DNA from: Cryomorphaceae bacterium 1068
Lineage (GTDB): Bacteria; Bacteroidota; Bacteroidia; Flavobacteriales_D; Cryomorphaceae
Reading direction: 5' to 3'
Length of the DNA stretch: 64,000 bases
Assembly: GCA_027214385.1 (NCBI GenBank)
Contig: JAPVXR010000011.1
Span: 62,001 to 126,000 of the forward strand
A program made the position numbers and the translations under genes. Shown here piece by piece: positions 1 through 9,118 of the stretch; position 1 is the stretch's first letter; every line of letters starts with the position of its first letter. The notes under the pieces were generated by a model. The model saw nothing but the letters and a program-made list of their open reading frames with translations. It ran no database searches and was not told where the DNA came from.

Positions 1-3000
1 TAGGAGCGATACCGGAACCACCTACATCCTCCCACTCGCTTCCATTCCATCGTGCTACTCTCAAGTCAGCTGGATCCTGAATATCATAACACGTTGTAGA
101 ATCTTTCCATTGAAGCTGCAATTGAGCGTCGATTGCAGGGCCAAAACGATTGACCTCCCAATAATTACAAGTCGAAGCCGAGACTAATCCCGGACCTAAT
201 GGTGGAGGATTACTTGGGAAGCTGGTTCCAGGCAAATAGTTTTGGTGTATGTATTCAATACTGAATTCAAGTGCCGCATTGGTTGATGATGCGATTATAC
301 CCGCAGGGCTCCAAACGGATACGGTATCACCAGGGCTAACGACCTCAAAATATCCAACTGGGAAAATACCTACAGTGCTGGCAAAACCATCTTTTCGAAC
401 CACTCCATTAACATAAGAATTGAGTGCTCCACCACTAGGTAAGACATTGCTTCCAAAAATTACTTCTTCGCCTCCTAGCGGGTGGATAATACCTCCTAGG
501 AAATCGGCATTGCCATTGATGCGGATATCACTTACCAGTTGCACGCCTTCCGCCAATTCTGAAGTATTTTGAATCACGATATCGTCAAAAACTTCTTCTC
601 CCACACTTGAAATGGTTTGAACTTCAGAACCTACAAAATGAACCGTGCCCGTTTCGGTAACTGCACTTTCTCCCGCGAGATTGTTCCAATTTCCACCGAG
701 GAATAACTCCTGACCATTGATGTTGAGGTTTCCGTTGCTTTCAATCTTCAGCTCATCCAGAACAGTTACGTCTTCTTGAAGCGTTTTCACCCCTGTATTA
801 GCAAAAGTCAATTTAAAGAATACCTCTGAAGCTACTCCTCCAAAAGTATTAATGGTCTGGCTTTCAGTTCCGTTGAAAATAACCTCTTGCCCAGTTGGGT
901 TAAATGCACTCGTTGCGCCTGATCGATTCCAATCTCCACCTATTTCGAATGTCCCTGAGTTCGTCGTGAGCGTAAACTGACTTCCCGTAATGGTTAGATC
1001 GTTCCTCAGTGAACGCGGGCTATTTAGTGTTAGGTCAGTACTCGCATCCCCCGAGCTTTCTACGTTGTATGGAATTCCTGGATTTCCTGAGGCAATGTCT
1101 CCATTATCCCAAGTTACATCATCTGCATCGACAACATAGCTGAAACCGTTTGCGAAACGAAGTAATGATGAATTTCCGTAATAACAAGAATTGAGGATGG
1201 CGTACCCACCTCCGGCTACCTCAAGTATTCCGTCGATCTTGGTTGGATTGCCTGTACCAAAATCAAAGCCTCCGTTTCCAATTCTGACTAGTACATCTTC
1301 CTCAAAAAGTAGTTTTGTGTTATTTTGGGAAACCACTTGCTTCGTTCTAAATCCAGGGTCAGTTCCACCTGTACCAATAGCTTGAAAAACGCTACTCGGA
1401 GATCCCGTTACACGACAAGTGTCAACTCCATCCACAATGATTTGCGCATCAAAAGCACCAGCACCTGCTACATTCTCAGCTGCCGAAAGTGTGTTGTTTC
1501 CTAAATCCAATGTGGAATTCACCATGCGAAGATCGCCGTTGAAGGTGCGATCGTCATTCAATGCTACCGATATCGATCCTGAAGCTCCGTTCAGGAATAA
1601 CTCGTCAACAGCATCGACATCTGATGAGAACTCAAACGAGCTGGTCATGGTGCCGGTATATTCAATATCGTATTGATCTGATCCAACTACCAATGGCTCT
1701 TTGTCAATCGTGGATGAGGTAGCTTCACGAAGGATTTTAGAATTATCCTCCATGATAAGGTTGGCATTACTTGTCGTAAAATCGAAGGCACCTTCAGTAA
1801 GCCTTAATCTATTATTAATGGTCAGGTTATCTGTTACACTCACGGTACCGCCTGTGAAGTTTACCGCAAGAAAATCAAATGTAAGGACACCGGAAATGGA
1901 GCTAGTTGAAGAGGCTCCATTAATCATAATCACCTCTCTATCATTGGGGTTAAACGTTCCTGATAGCAGAGAGAAATTTTCTTTTACAAATAGGTCTCCT
2001 CCGAAGTTATTACCCAAAATAAGATTTCCCGTTCCGGTAGTACCGATTTCGACATTCCCTCCTATTGTAAGGTTTCCGGTTCCCCCGTTGTTACCGATGT
2101 TAAGCGTACCGCCTTCAGATATTTGCAGATGTCTCGCTGTTTCATGGGGCGTATTTATGTTCATACTTAGGTTTGTTCCTCTTACCTCAACATCATTGGG
2201 AAAACCCTGTCCGGAAGTAGCATTCCATTCACTTCCTTTTGTATAATTTGGTGTGGCAACGTAGCGTAAACGGGATGAAATAGGGGTGTAGACCGGAGGA
2301 TTGGTTTCAATAAAACCACCATTGGCAATTTCTAAAACTCCTGATACAGTTGTTATATCTGGTGTTCCACAGTTAAGACCTGACTCTAGTCGCACCGTTA
2401 AAGGATTTTCCAATTGAAGACTACCGCCATTTACTGATAGCACCTCTTTCGTTCCATTTTGAATAAGGACTCTACTATCCACTGATGGATTGGTAGATAG
2501 AATGGTGCAAAGCCCGTCATTGACCCGAAGATTTGTGCCGGCAGCCCCTCCATTTGATCCATTAATAGCCAGAGTATGATCTTGGATATCGATTATTGAT
2601 CCCGAAATCATGTCGAGAATATTTGAGTTTATTCCGGTTAGGCTGAGTCCATCTTGAAGTCTTATTCCACCAGTAGGGTCTGCATTGATAGTGGTCATGC
2701 TGGAAAATACTTCGCCTCCAGGGCAAGTAATGTCTTGGAAACCGGTACCGTTGAATAAAACCCTCGAAATTCCTTCGGAAAATCCACTTTGATTGTAATT
2801 GGTCCAGTTTCCTCCGAGTGTCAGAATACCTGAACCCATGGCTAATGTTCCTTCAGCAATGGTGACGTCTCCCTTCACGGTAATTCCTGAGCTTGTGGGG
2901 ATATTCACATTCGGAGGATTTGGCCCGCCGCTCACCACGAGTTCATTTATTTCGGCAAATACTTGGGCTGTAGATGTACTTCCTTGTAATGATTGAGTGC

Positions 3001-6000
3001 TCTGCTCTCCGACGAAACGAAGTGTTCCTGTTAGGTTGTAGTTTGACACGCCACCTTTCACAAAAGCATTACCTCCAACGATTATTTCAATTCCATTATC
3101 GGTAAATACCCCACTTGAAGTCATTTCGTTGTCCCAACTGTTCTTGATCTCTAGCTGCGAAAATCCACCGATGAGATTTATGTCGTTTGAAGTATTAGCT
3201 GTGAAATTGAGGCAACGAACGTCCGTCCATGAATTTACTGACGCATCGATTGTGCTGACCATTGACAAAGTCAATTCATCGTAAGCAGATTGATCAAATG
3301 TAGCAGGCGACTGGAAAATGAAGTGGTGTTCAACCCTGAGCTCGGCACCTGCCTCGGAACCTAGTGAGGCAGACTCGGCAATTGCAATTCCTCTTGTCTC
3401 TACCAACCCGTCGCATGATTTCAGTCCCAAGCCTCTCACAACGACATCTCCATAATTGATGCCGCTGATCTCTTGGGCTCCTGCTCGTTGATAATCGACT
3501 ACCGAAGCATCAGCCAAATTAAAGATAGCAGATGTGTTGGCGAAAGTTCCACCTGTACCTGCGAAGCCAAACTCATTTTCAACATTAACCTCTGAACCAT
3601 TGCTCATGGTAACGGAATTGTAGTCTCCCGGAATGGAGAAGCCATTGTCGTTGAGTATTCCGTTTATCGTGATGTTGGGATTGGTCGAACCTGTTGAATT
3701 GATCGTTTTATCAGAGGTTAAATCAACTATAGCACCTGAAGCAATTTCTAAATCATTGTTATTAAGGCTCAGAATTCCTGTTCCACCTAACACAGCATCT
3801 CCCGTAATTCTGAAAGTACCGCATGCAGGTGAGGCGGACTGAGTGACGTTTCCACTTCCAGTAATGCCGTTTCTGAAGGTTTTTATGCCACTATTTTGCC
3901 AAGAGATGTTTGCATTAGCTTCAAAAATTCCATTTACGGTGGTGGCCGTTCCTGCACCTACTGTACCTACATTTTGCGAGAGCCTAAAAATCGGAATTTC
4001 AGCTAGTGTGGCATTGGGAAAATAATCTTGGTTGCCTGTTGCAAATGATCCGATGGCATTCCATTCAAAAACGGCATCGTTTTCATAGAATACCCGATCC
4101 AAGCTACCATCACCAGCCATTGCGTCAGATATTCCACCCACCGCATTAGAAATGCGGAGCACACCTCCTGACTGAACCAGTATCTCTGCTCCTCCATTAT
4201 AAATGGGTTCATTGCCTCCGTCGAGTTCATAGATCCCACCACTTTCTACCACTATTTCCGCTGGCCCAGTGCCTGGATTCATCGTTATATCGCCACCTTC
4301 GTGAAGGAGTCTACCACCATTTTCAATAATTAAAAATTCGAAATCAATATCCGAACCTACATTTACGGTGTGGCTATTTCGGATAGTTATTTCCTGGGAA
4401 GCATCAGAGTCGGGCGCACATTGGGCATCGCTCCATCCTCCCAGACCCGTGGTGCTGGTTTCCCAAGTTCCACGATTGGTCCAATTTCCTGAGTTCTTGC
4501 TTCTAAAGAATAAGTTGGGCTGCGCACAGCTATTGGGTGTCACATCGAATGAGAAATCATCGATAAAAATGTGTCCTGTACTTGACAATGCAGAAACACG
4601 AATGATTAGTTCGTTAACACCAATAGTGACTGGAGTCGGAAGATTAAAATTGAAGGTTTTCCATTTCGAAGTGTTGCCTAAAAATGTATTATTTAAAACT
4701 GGTATAGCTGTGTTGTATAATGAGCCTCCATTCGTGCTATATTCTACAATGAAATTTGGTTGAGGAGAATCATCCCACCTGCGAACTTTAAAACCGAAAG
4801 AGTTTGCAGTTCCATCGGAAGAGTATGTTGCTGTCCATACAACACTAGAGTTGTTTTGTAAATTCCAACTCGTATTATCCAGGGCAGATGGAACTCCATC
4901 TTGATCAACAGTATTTCTTCTCCTTGCAGGCCCTCCGGTAAATTCCCAATCATTATCTAAGTAAGTGTGGTCATTGGAATAAGTATCTATGTTTCCACTG
5001 CTACCCGCATTCCATTTAGTAACATCATCAAAATCAATAATCACCGTATTCGGACTCAATACCGTTCCGATCAAAGGAATCTGCACGGAGGTAAGTCCAG
5101 GAGACGCCAGTGTTAAATTGCCTGAAAACGCTCCTTCCGTGGTTCCATTGAGTTGAACGTAGACTGTGGTTGCGGCAAGGTTACCTCCGGGTGGAGTGAT
5201 ACTCACGGAAGCGGTAAACGGTCCTCCGCTAGTCAATGAAACAGAAAATCCAGTGGGCGCTGTAATGGTTACATCCCCCGTTAGAGCGGTTCCCGAAATA
5301 TCAAAGCTCTGCTCAGGGGAGGGCGTTGGTTCTATGGTAGTAAACTCATCAAAATCCGAAGTTTCTGTAAGTTCTCTCGGTTTAACTCGACCGGTTAATT
5401 CGAAAGTTCCGCTGATGGGTTCAGAGACCTCGTCGAGGGTTACATCAGTAGCAAGGAGGTTGGCAGCCGTGTTGGCGGTAGATCCAATATGACTCCAAAC
5501 AGTTCCGTTCCATCGGTTTATTTTAATCAGGGACTCTGTTCCGTTTACATCTGAGGTCTCGTACCCAAGAGTAAGGTCGTATGAATAACTCCCGCCAGCC
5601 GAATTAGATCCTACCCAATATCTGGAGAGGTAATTTGTTTGTGCAGCGGGATTGTTGAGGTCAGGGTGATTTCCATCAACTGCTCGCAAACCAATATCAC
5701 GAGGCGTACCTCCGTTGGAAAGATCGAGAAATACGGGTGCAAAACCATTTTCTCCAATTGGGTATCCGAAAATTCCAGACTCAGATGCTCCATAGACTCT
5801 AACCAACTCTCCTGTTCCATTAGTGTTTACATGAGAGCTAGCGGAAGGGGAGCCTAATATTGTTGCACCTGATTCCAATTCCAAGTCATTTGCACCCAAC
5901 GATAGGAGGCCATCCGTGAAGAAGAGCCCACCTGCCAGCGCTCTACCGGCATGTAATGAGACTCCTGCTGCATTGTTTATTTCTAAAAAGGAAGGACCAT

Positions 6001-8176
6001 TTGCCAAAGGAAATTCTCCGTTTGCTGTAGTTATTGCAGCAATGCCATCGTAAGACAGTCTTCCGTCGGGCTGATATAAAATGCTTCCTGATCCTGTGGT
6101 AGTTACGGCTCCTTGCGTTCGGTAGAAAAAAGCATCAGCATTGATGTTTATCGTGCTTCCGTTTTGAATGTTGATTCCAACCGGGTTGTTTACTCGGAAG
6201 CTCACCTCATTATTAACCGCGCCTGTAGAAGTAACTGTCTGAGAAGCCGTTCCGTCAAATTCAACCAAACCCGATCCGGAGCTGGTTTCAGTTAGAGTAC
6301 CTCCCGTGTGCGAGTACTGCGCGGAGCATAAAATTCGGCCGGCGCCTGAGCCTGAGGCGAAATTGATCGTTCCGCCAGTCTGAGTATAATTTGTGCAATC
6401 TATAGTTCCGCTTGTACCAGCTCCAAGACCGAGCCCCCCCGTCCCCGTCGAGGTCATAGTAAAACTGTCTGTGGTTATGGTACTTCCTGTAAGGCTAACA
6501 TTGGCTGATTGAGCCGGGCAATTCCATTCGAAAGAAGAAAAAGGCTGTTCTTCAGAACTCGAGGAGAAATCTACCCCGTTATTCGGATTGGTGAGGCCAT
6601 TTATTAGACAGAGTGAGCCCGGGCTCCATGTAGCTGCGGGGATCTCTCCCAGGGAGGTTCTTACCGATCGCGTCATGTTGTGTTCGTATACACCTCCCGA
6701 CTCAATGATCAGTATGGAAGCGAGCGAAAAATAATCGGCACCCCGACCTCCTGCATTTCTTATCGTTCCGAAAACTTGAACCAACGCTCCACCATTGTTT
6801 GCTGTGAAAACAGCATTATCTCCATGGGTAATCGTTACTCCCGCTGAAATAATGGTGTTTGACGAAGCACCAAAAATCCAGTTGTTACCGAAATCCGAAA
6901 CAGTGGCGTCAGAAAGAATGGTCAAAGTGGCTGCGGTATTGCTATTCAGAAAAAAATCAATTTCCTCTGAAGTATTGCTTTGGTATGTTTGATCCGTCGT
7001 TCCGTTAAATTGAATTTGCCTGTTGTTGCAGTTGAATGCTCCTCCCGTTTTGTTAAAATCACCTGTAAGTTGAAGATCACCTCCTGAATTTGAGCTGAGA
7101 CTAAAGTTGCCATCGATGATATTTAAGTCCCCGTTTACGATGAGTGGTGAGCCACCGCCATTGAAATCGTAGGTTCCCGAAGAATTAATATCACCATTGA
7201 CAGTGAGTGTAAATCCGTTTTGAATTACCGTGCCTCCCGAGTTTATGGTGAGGTCATTGATGGAAACATTCCCTTGGATACTTAAAGTAGCTCCACTGTT
7301 CACGATGATTTCGGAGCTGGCCATGTTTCCCGAAATCTCGAGCGTTCCTTGAGATACTGTTGTTACACCCGTGTATGGATTGTCAGTATCTAATGTTAGA
7401 ATATCCGTACCTGTTTTAGTTAAAGTTGACGAGCCAGTTAAGGTGCGAGGCTCTATTACATTGGATTGAATCTCGTATGGATTATGAGCCTTGATGAACG
7501 AAAAATCATTGAAGAAAATGTTTCGATTTCCGTTAGGATCAGGTTGAGCACCAATGTAAATATTGATATTGTCAATGTTTTGAGAACTCGAAATGGTGGT
7601 AGAGTAAGTGGAGCCATCACTTCTTCTGGTCATTAAAAAAGAATATTCTGTCCAACTTGTTCTGGTCAGAGTTACCAACATTGGGCTCGTACCAAATGCA
7701 CCATCAGCTACCCCATTAGTGGTTGTGATAGTTGCAGAGCTTCCGTTATTTACATTGAAGACAGTTGCTCCTCCTGCTCTCAAATCAAACCCTTTGCTTC
7801 CACTTCCTGCATCCCAATTCATAGCCCAATAAAAGCTGTATTGGTCACCGATTTGCATTGAAACGTTCGTGCCGTTTTCACCAAAGAATCTAACGGCATT
7901 AACGAAAACTCCAGAATGACCAAATAATCCAAAGGCAGTTGATCCAATCCCTATTGTACCCATTCCATTTGCCGCCGGGTCCCCTATAAATGTTCCTGCT
8001 GTTCCTCCACCGGATGTGATGGACCAAGCATTGTATCCTGTACCGTTGTTTGAGCCATTCGTCCAGCTACCGCCGTAGTTGGTTGCATTATCAGAAAAAC
8101 TGAATTGCCCTTGCACCTCAACGACCGCAAACAAAAGAAGTAACAATGATGTAGTTCGCAATAAAAATCTAAGCAT
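1..8176 (-). CDS. Giant secreted beta-repeat surface protein (3' end outside window)
   Basis: The frame is open from the ATG at 8176 to the left edge (2725 codons, no stop), so the C-terminus is missing. It starts with a Sec signal peptide (MLRFLLRTTSLLLLLFAVV..., ending near VQGQ). A jelly-roll-like N-terminal domain follows, then an autotransporter-associated beta-strand motif (around residues 240-280: GSSTLTKTG...GTLEISG). Beyond that are thousands of bases of short Gly/Asn/Thr-rich beta-helix-like repeats. A recurring unit reads F(N/V)GT..Q(T/D)I...G.EVF. Around residues 935-1030 there is a domain typical of Bacteroidota adhesins (SPEQSFDISG...GDVTITAP...). A T9SS sorting domain is expected beyond the edge but is not visible. 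The likely role is a surface adhesin or exported structural protein; no enzyme motif was seen. Plus-strand open frames inside it are antisense shadows. Confidence 0.88.
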   Translation of the reverse strand, partial: MLRFLLRTTSLLLLLFAVVEVQGQFSFSDNATNYGGSWTNGSNNGTGYNAWSITSGGGTAGTFIGDPAANGMGTIGIGSTAFGLFGHSGVFVNAVRFFGENGTNVSMQIGDQYSFYWAMNWDAGSGSKGFDLRAGGATVFNVNNGSSATITTTNGVADGAFGTSPMLVTLTRTSWTEYSFLMTRRSDGSTYSTTISSSQNIDNINIYIGAQPDPNGNRNIFFNDFSFIKAHNPYEIQSNVIEPRTLTGSSTLTKTGTDILTLDTDNPYTGVTTVSQGTLEISGNMASSEIIVNSGATLSIQGNVSINDLTINSGGTVIQNGFTLTVNGDINSSGTYDFNGGGSPLIVNGDLNIIDGNFSLSSNSGGDLQLTGDFNKTGGAFNCNNRQIQFNGTTDQTYQSNTSEEIDFFLNSNTAATLTILSDATVSDFGNNWIFGASSNTIISAGVTITHGDNAVFTANNGGALVQVFGTIRNAGGRGADYFSLASILIIESGGVYEHNMTRSVRTSLGEIPAATWSPGSLCLINGLTNPNNGVDFSSSSEEQPFSSFEWNCPAQSANVSLTGSTITTDSFTMTSTGTGGLGLGAGTSGTIDCTNYTQTGGTINFASGSGAGRILCSAQYSHTGGTLTETSSGSGLVEFDGTASQTVTSTGAVNNEVSFRVNNPVGINIQNGSTININADAFFYRTQGAVTTTGSGSILYQPDGRLSYDGIAAITTANGEFPLANGPSFLEINNAAGVSLHAGRALAGGLFFTDGLLSLGANDLELESGATILGSPSASSHVNTNGTGELVRVYGASESGIFGYPIGENGFAPVFLDLSNGGTPRDIGLRAVDGNHPDLNNPAAQTNYLSRYWVGSNSAGGSYSYDLTLGYETSDVNGTESLIKINRWNGTVWSHIGSTANTAANLLATDVTLDEVSEPISGTFELTGRVKPRELTETSDFDEFTTIEPTPSPEQSFDISGTALTGDVTITAPTGFSVSLTSGGPFTASVSITPPGGNLAATTVYVQLNGTTEGAFSGNLTLASPGLTSVQIPLIGTVLSPNTVIIDFDDVTKWNAGSSGNIDTYSNDHTYLDNDWEFTGGPARRRNTVDQDGVPSALDNTSWNLQNNSSVVWTATYSSDGTANSFGFKVRRWDDSPQPNFIVEYSTNGGSLYNTAIPVLNNTFLGNTSKWKTFNFNLPTPVTIGVNELIIRVSALSSTGHIFIDDFSFDVTPNSCAQPNLFFRSKNSGNWTNRGTWETSTTGLGGWSDAQCAPDSDASQEITIRNSHTVNVGSDIDFEFLIIENGGRLLHEGGDITMNPGTGPAEIVVESGGIYELDGGNEPIYNGGAEILVQSGGVLRISNAVGGISDAMAGDGSLDRVFYENDAVFEWNAIGSFATGNQDYFPNATLAEIPIFRLSQNVGTVGAGTATTVNGIFEANANISWQNSGIKTFRNGITGSGNVTQSASPACGTFRITGDAVLGGTGILSLNNNDLEIASGAIVDLTSDKTINSTGSTNPNITINGILNDNGFSIPGDYNSVTMSNGSEVNVENEFGFAGTGGTFANTSAIFNLADASVVDYQRAGAQEISGINYGDVVVRGLGLKSCDGLVETRGIAIAESASLGSEAGAELRVEHHFIFQSPATFDQSAYDELTLSMVSTIDASVNSWTDVRCLNFTANTSNDINLIGGFSQLEIKNSWDNEMTSSGVFTDNGIEIIVGGNAFVKGGVSNYNLTGTLRFVGEQSTQSLQGSTSTAQVFAEINELVVSGGPNPPNVNIPTSSGITVKGDVTIAEGTLAMGSGILTLGGNWTNYNQSGFSEGISRVLFNGTGFQDITCPGGEVFSSMTTINADPTGGIRLQDGLSLTGINSNILDMISGSIIDIQDHTLAINGSNGGAAGTNLRVNDGLCTILSTNPSVDSRVLIQNGTKEVLSVNGGSLQLENPLTVRLESGLNCGTPDITTVSGVLEIANGGFIETNPPVYTPISSRLRYVATPNYTKGSEWNATSGQGFPNDVEVRGTNLSMNINTPHETARHLQISEGGTLNIGNNGGTGNLTIGGNVEIGTTGTGNLILGNNFGGDLFVKENFSLLSGTFNPNDREVIMINGASSTSSISGVLTFDFLAVNFTGGTVSVTDNLTINNRLRLTEGAFDFTTSNANLIMEDNSKILREATSSTIDKEPLVVGSDQYDIEYTGTMTSSFEFSSDVDAVDELFLNGASGSISVALNDDRTFNGDLRMVNSTLDLGNNTLSAAENVAGAGAFDAQIIVDGVDTCRVTGSPSSVFQAIGTGGTDPGFRTKQVVSQNNTKLLFEEDVLVRIGNGGFDFGTGNPTKIDGILEVAGGGYAILNSCYYGNSSLLRFANGFSYVVDADDVTWDNGDIASGNPGIPYNVESSGDASTDLTLNSPRSLRNDLTITGSQFTLTTNSGTFEIGGDWNRSGATSAFNPTGQEVIFNGTESQTINTFGGVASEVFFKLTFANTGVKTLQEDVTVLDELKIESNGNLNINGQELFLGGNWNNLAGESAVTETGTVHFVGSEVQTISSVGEEVFDDIVIQNTSELAEGVQLVSDIRINGNADFLGGIIHPLGGEEVIFGSNVLPSGGALNSYVNGVVRKDGFASTVGIFPVGYFEVVSPGDTVSVWSPAGIIASSTNAALEFSIEYIHQNYLPGTSFPSNPPPLGPGLVSASTCNYWEVNRFGPAIDAQLQLQWKDSTTCYDIQDPADLRVARWNGSEWEDVGGSGIAP

Positions 8177-8212
8177 CAACAATCGGTTTAAACAACTAGT
8201 TAACAGAGCCTC

Positions 8213-8243
8213 CTAAAATAGTGTAAAATCTACACTTTGTCAA
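8213..8243 (-). promoter_or_regulatory. Promoter of the giant surface protein, with an inverted repeat in the spacer
   Basis: On the minus strand a TTG (8243-8241) is followed after 20 bp by TATTTTAG (8220-8213), one mismatch from the Bacteroidota -7 element TAnnTTTG. The spacer holds GTGTA-N5-TACAC (8221-8235), an inverted repeat placed where a repressor would block RNA polymerase. The predicted transcript begins near 8206, about 30 nt before the ATG. Confidence 0.5.
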
Positions 8244-8410
8244 AAAGCTAAAGCACGTTTTCGACGACTATTCGACCAAAGCATTTTTTCTCGATACGAA
8301 AGGTGTAGATGAACTCCATTCGCAAAGAAGACAATAGGACGAATAGTTTGCCCTTAAAGTAAAAACCGCAAAGCTTTATTATGGTTCGTGACGAGCCCTG
8401 ATAGAGTGGA

Positions 8411-8448
8411 GTAAAAACAAAAAACGCCCCGTTTCCGGAGCGTTTTTT
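8411..8448 (-). terminator. Intrinsic terminator after the DUF4399 gene
   Basis: Read on the minus strand, AACGCTCCG-GAAA-CGGGGCGTT forms a 9-bp stem (one G-U pair) with a GAAA tetraloop, followed by TTTTTTGTTTTT. It lies about 20 bp past the DUF4399 stop and separates that gene from the giant protein gene downstream. Confidence 0.8.
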
Positions 8449-8468
8449 AAACTCAATCTCGTTTGGTT

Positions 8469-8972
8469 TTATTCCAAAATCTTCACTTGAATCTTTGCGC
8501 TCAAGGCTTCGCCATAAGATCTGTGCAAACCATCGGCAAATTGTAGAACAAGTGTGTGCACCCCCGGAGACAGGTTAAGGGTGTCACCCGTCTGACCACC
8601 ACCGTAGTGAATGTGCGTATCATCAGCAGGAACGGCCTCGCCCATAGGAATAAAGTCGCCATCGATAATGATGTGGTGGTGTCCGTAGCCTTCCTTCACT
8701 TCACCGGCTGGCTCTACTGCGATGCCTTCTGCACCAAATTCAACGTAAACGGGAGATGCGACGGCATCACCATTTTTCATATTGGCAAAGAAAATTTTTG
8801 AGTCCGCAGGTACCGCCGGCATTTCAGGACCCGACATCTCATCACCATGATCGTGACCTGCGTGGTCATCCACCATGGTTTCTACTTCTACATTTTCTTC
8901 AGTGGTCTCGGTATTTCCTCCACAAGCGGTCAAAAGGCCAAAGGCAATTAAGGGAATAAACAGCTTTTTCAT
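8469..8972 (-). CDS. DUF4399 domain lipoprotein
   Basis: A lipoprotein of 167 residues. I chose the ATG at 8972 because it begins the signal MKKLFIPLIAFGLLTACGG with lipobox Cys; an upstream in-frame ATG at 9005 would only add charged residues. After an acidic His-containing linker (DDHAGHDHGDE) comes a compact beta domain of the DUF4399 family, with its conserved HHHIIIDG, ADDTHIHYGGGQ and SPGVHTLVLQFAD-type segments. Function of the family is unknown; the His-rich linker and domain suggest, but do not prove, metal binding in the periplasm or at the outer membrane. It appears monocistronic, bounded by terminators on both sides. Confidence 0.85.
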   Translation of the reverse strand: MKKLFIPLIAFGLLTACGGNTETTEENVEVETMVDDHAGHDHGDEMSGPEMPAVPADSKIFFANMKNGDAVASPVYVEFGAEGIAVEPAGEVKEGYGHHHIIIDGDFIPMGEAVPADDTHIHYGGGQTGDTLNLSPGVHTLVLQFADGLHRSYGEALSAKIQVKILE

Positions 8973-9055
8973 GTTCAAATTTTTCGTTTGCGTAAAGGTA
9001 ATCATTGAATGACATTATAAATATCACATTCACCTCTTTGCGAACAAACTCTTGT

Positions 9056-9092
9056 AAAAAAATGGCCGCAGCCCAAAGTGGGCTGCGGCCAT
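9056..9092 (-). terminator. Strong intrinsic terminator after the T9SS repeat protein
   Basis: A perfect 13-bp inverted repeat, ATGGCCGCAGCCC (9062-9074) and GGGCTGCGGCCAT (9080-9092), with a 5-nt loop. On the minus strand it is followed by a run of T (9061-9056). It sits about 27 bp beyond the stop of the 9119-12010 gene. Confidence 0.88.
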
Positions 9093-9118
9093 CATCACTA
9101 GTGATAACCGATGCTCGG

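Noticed and set aside
1191-7832. Many plus-strand open frames of 60-180 codons between 1.2 and 7.8 kb
   Set aside because: They lie antisense to the continuous minus-strand frame of the giant surface protein, have no recognisable domains and share its codon periodicity in reverse.
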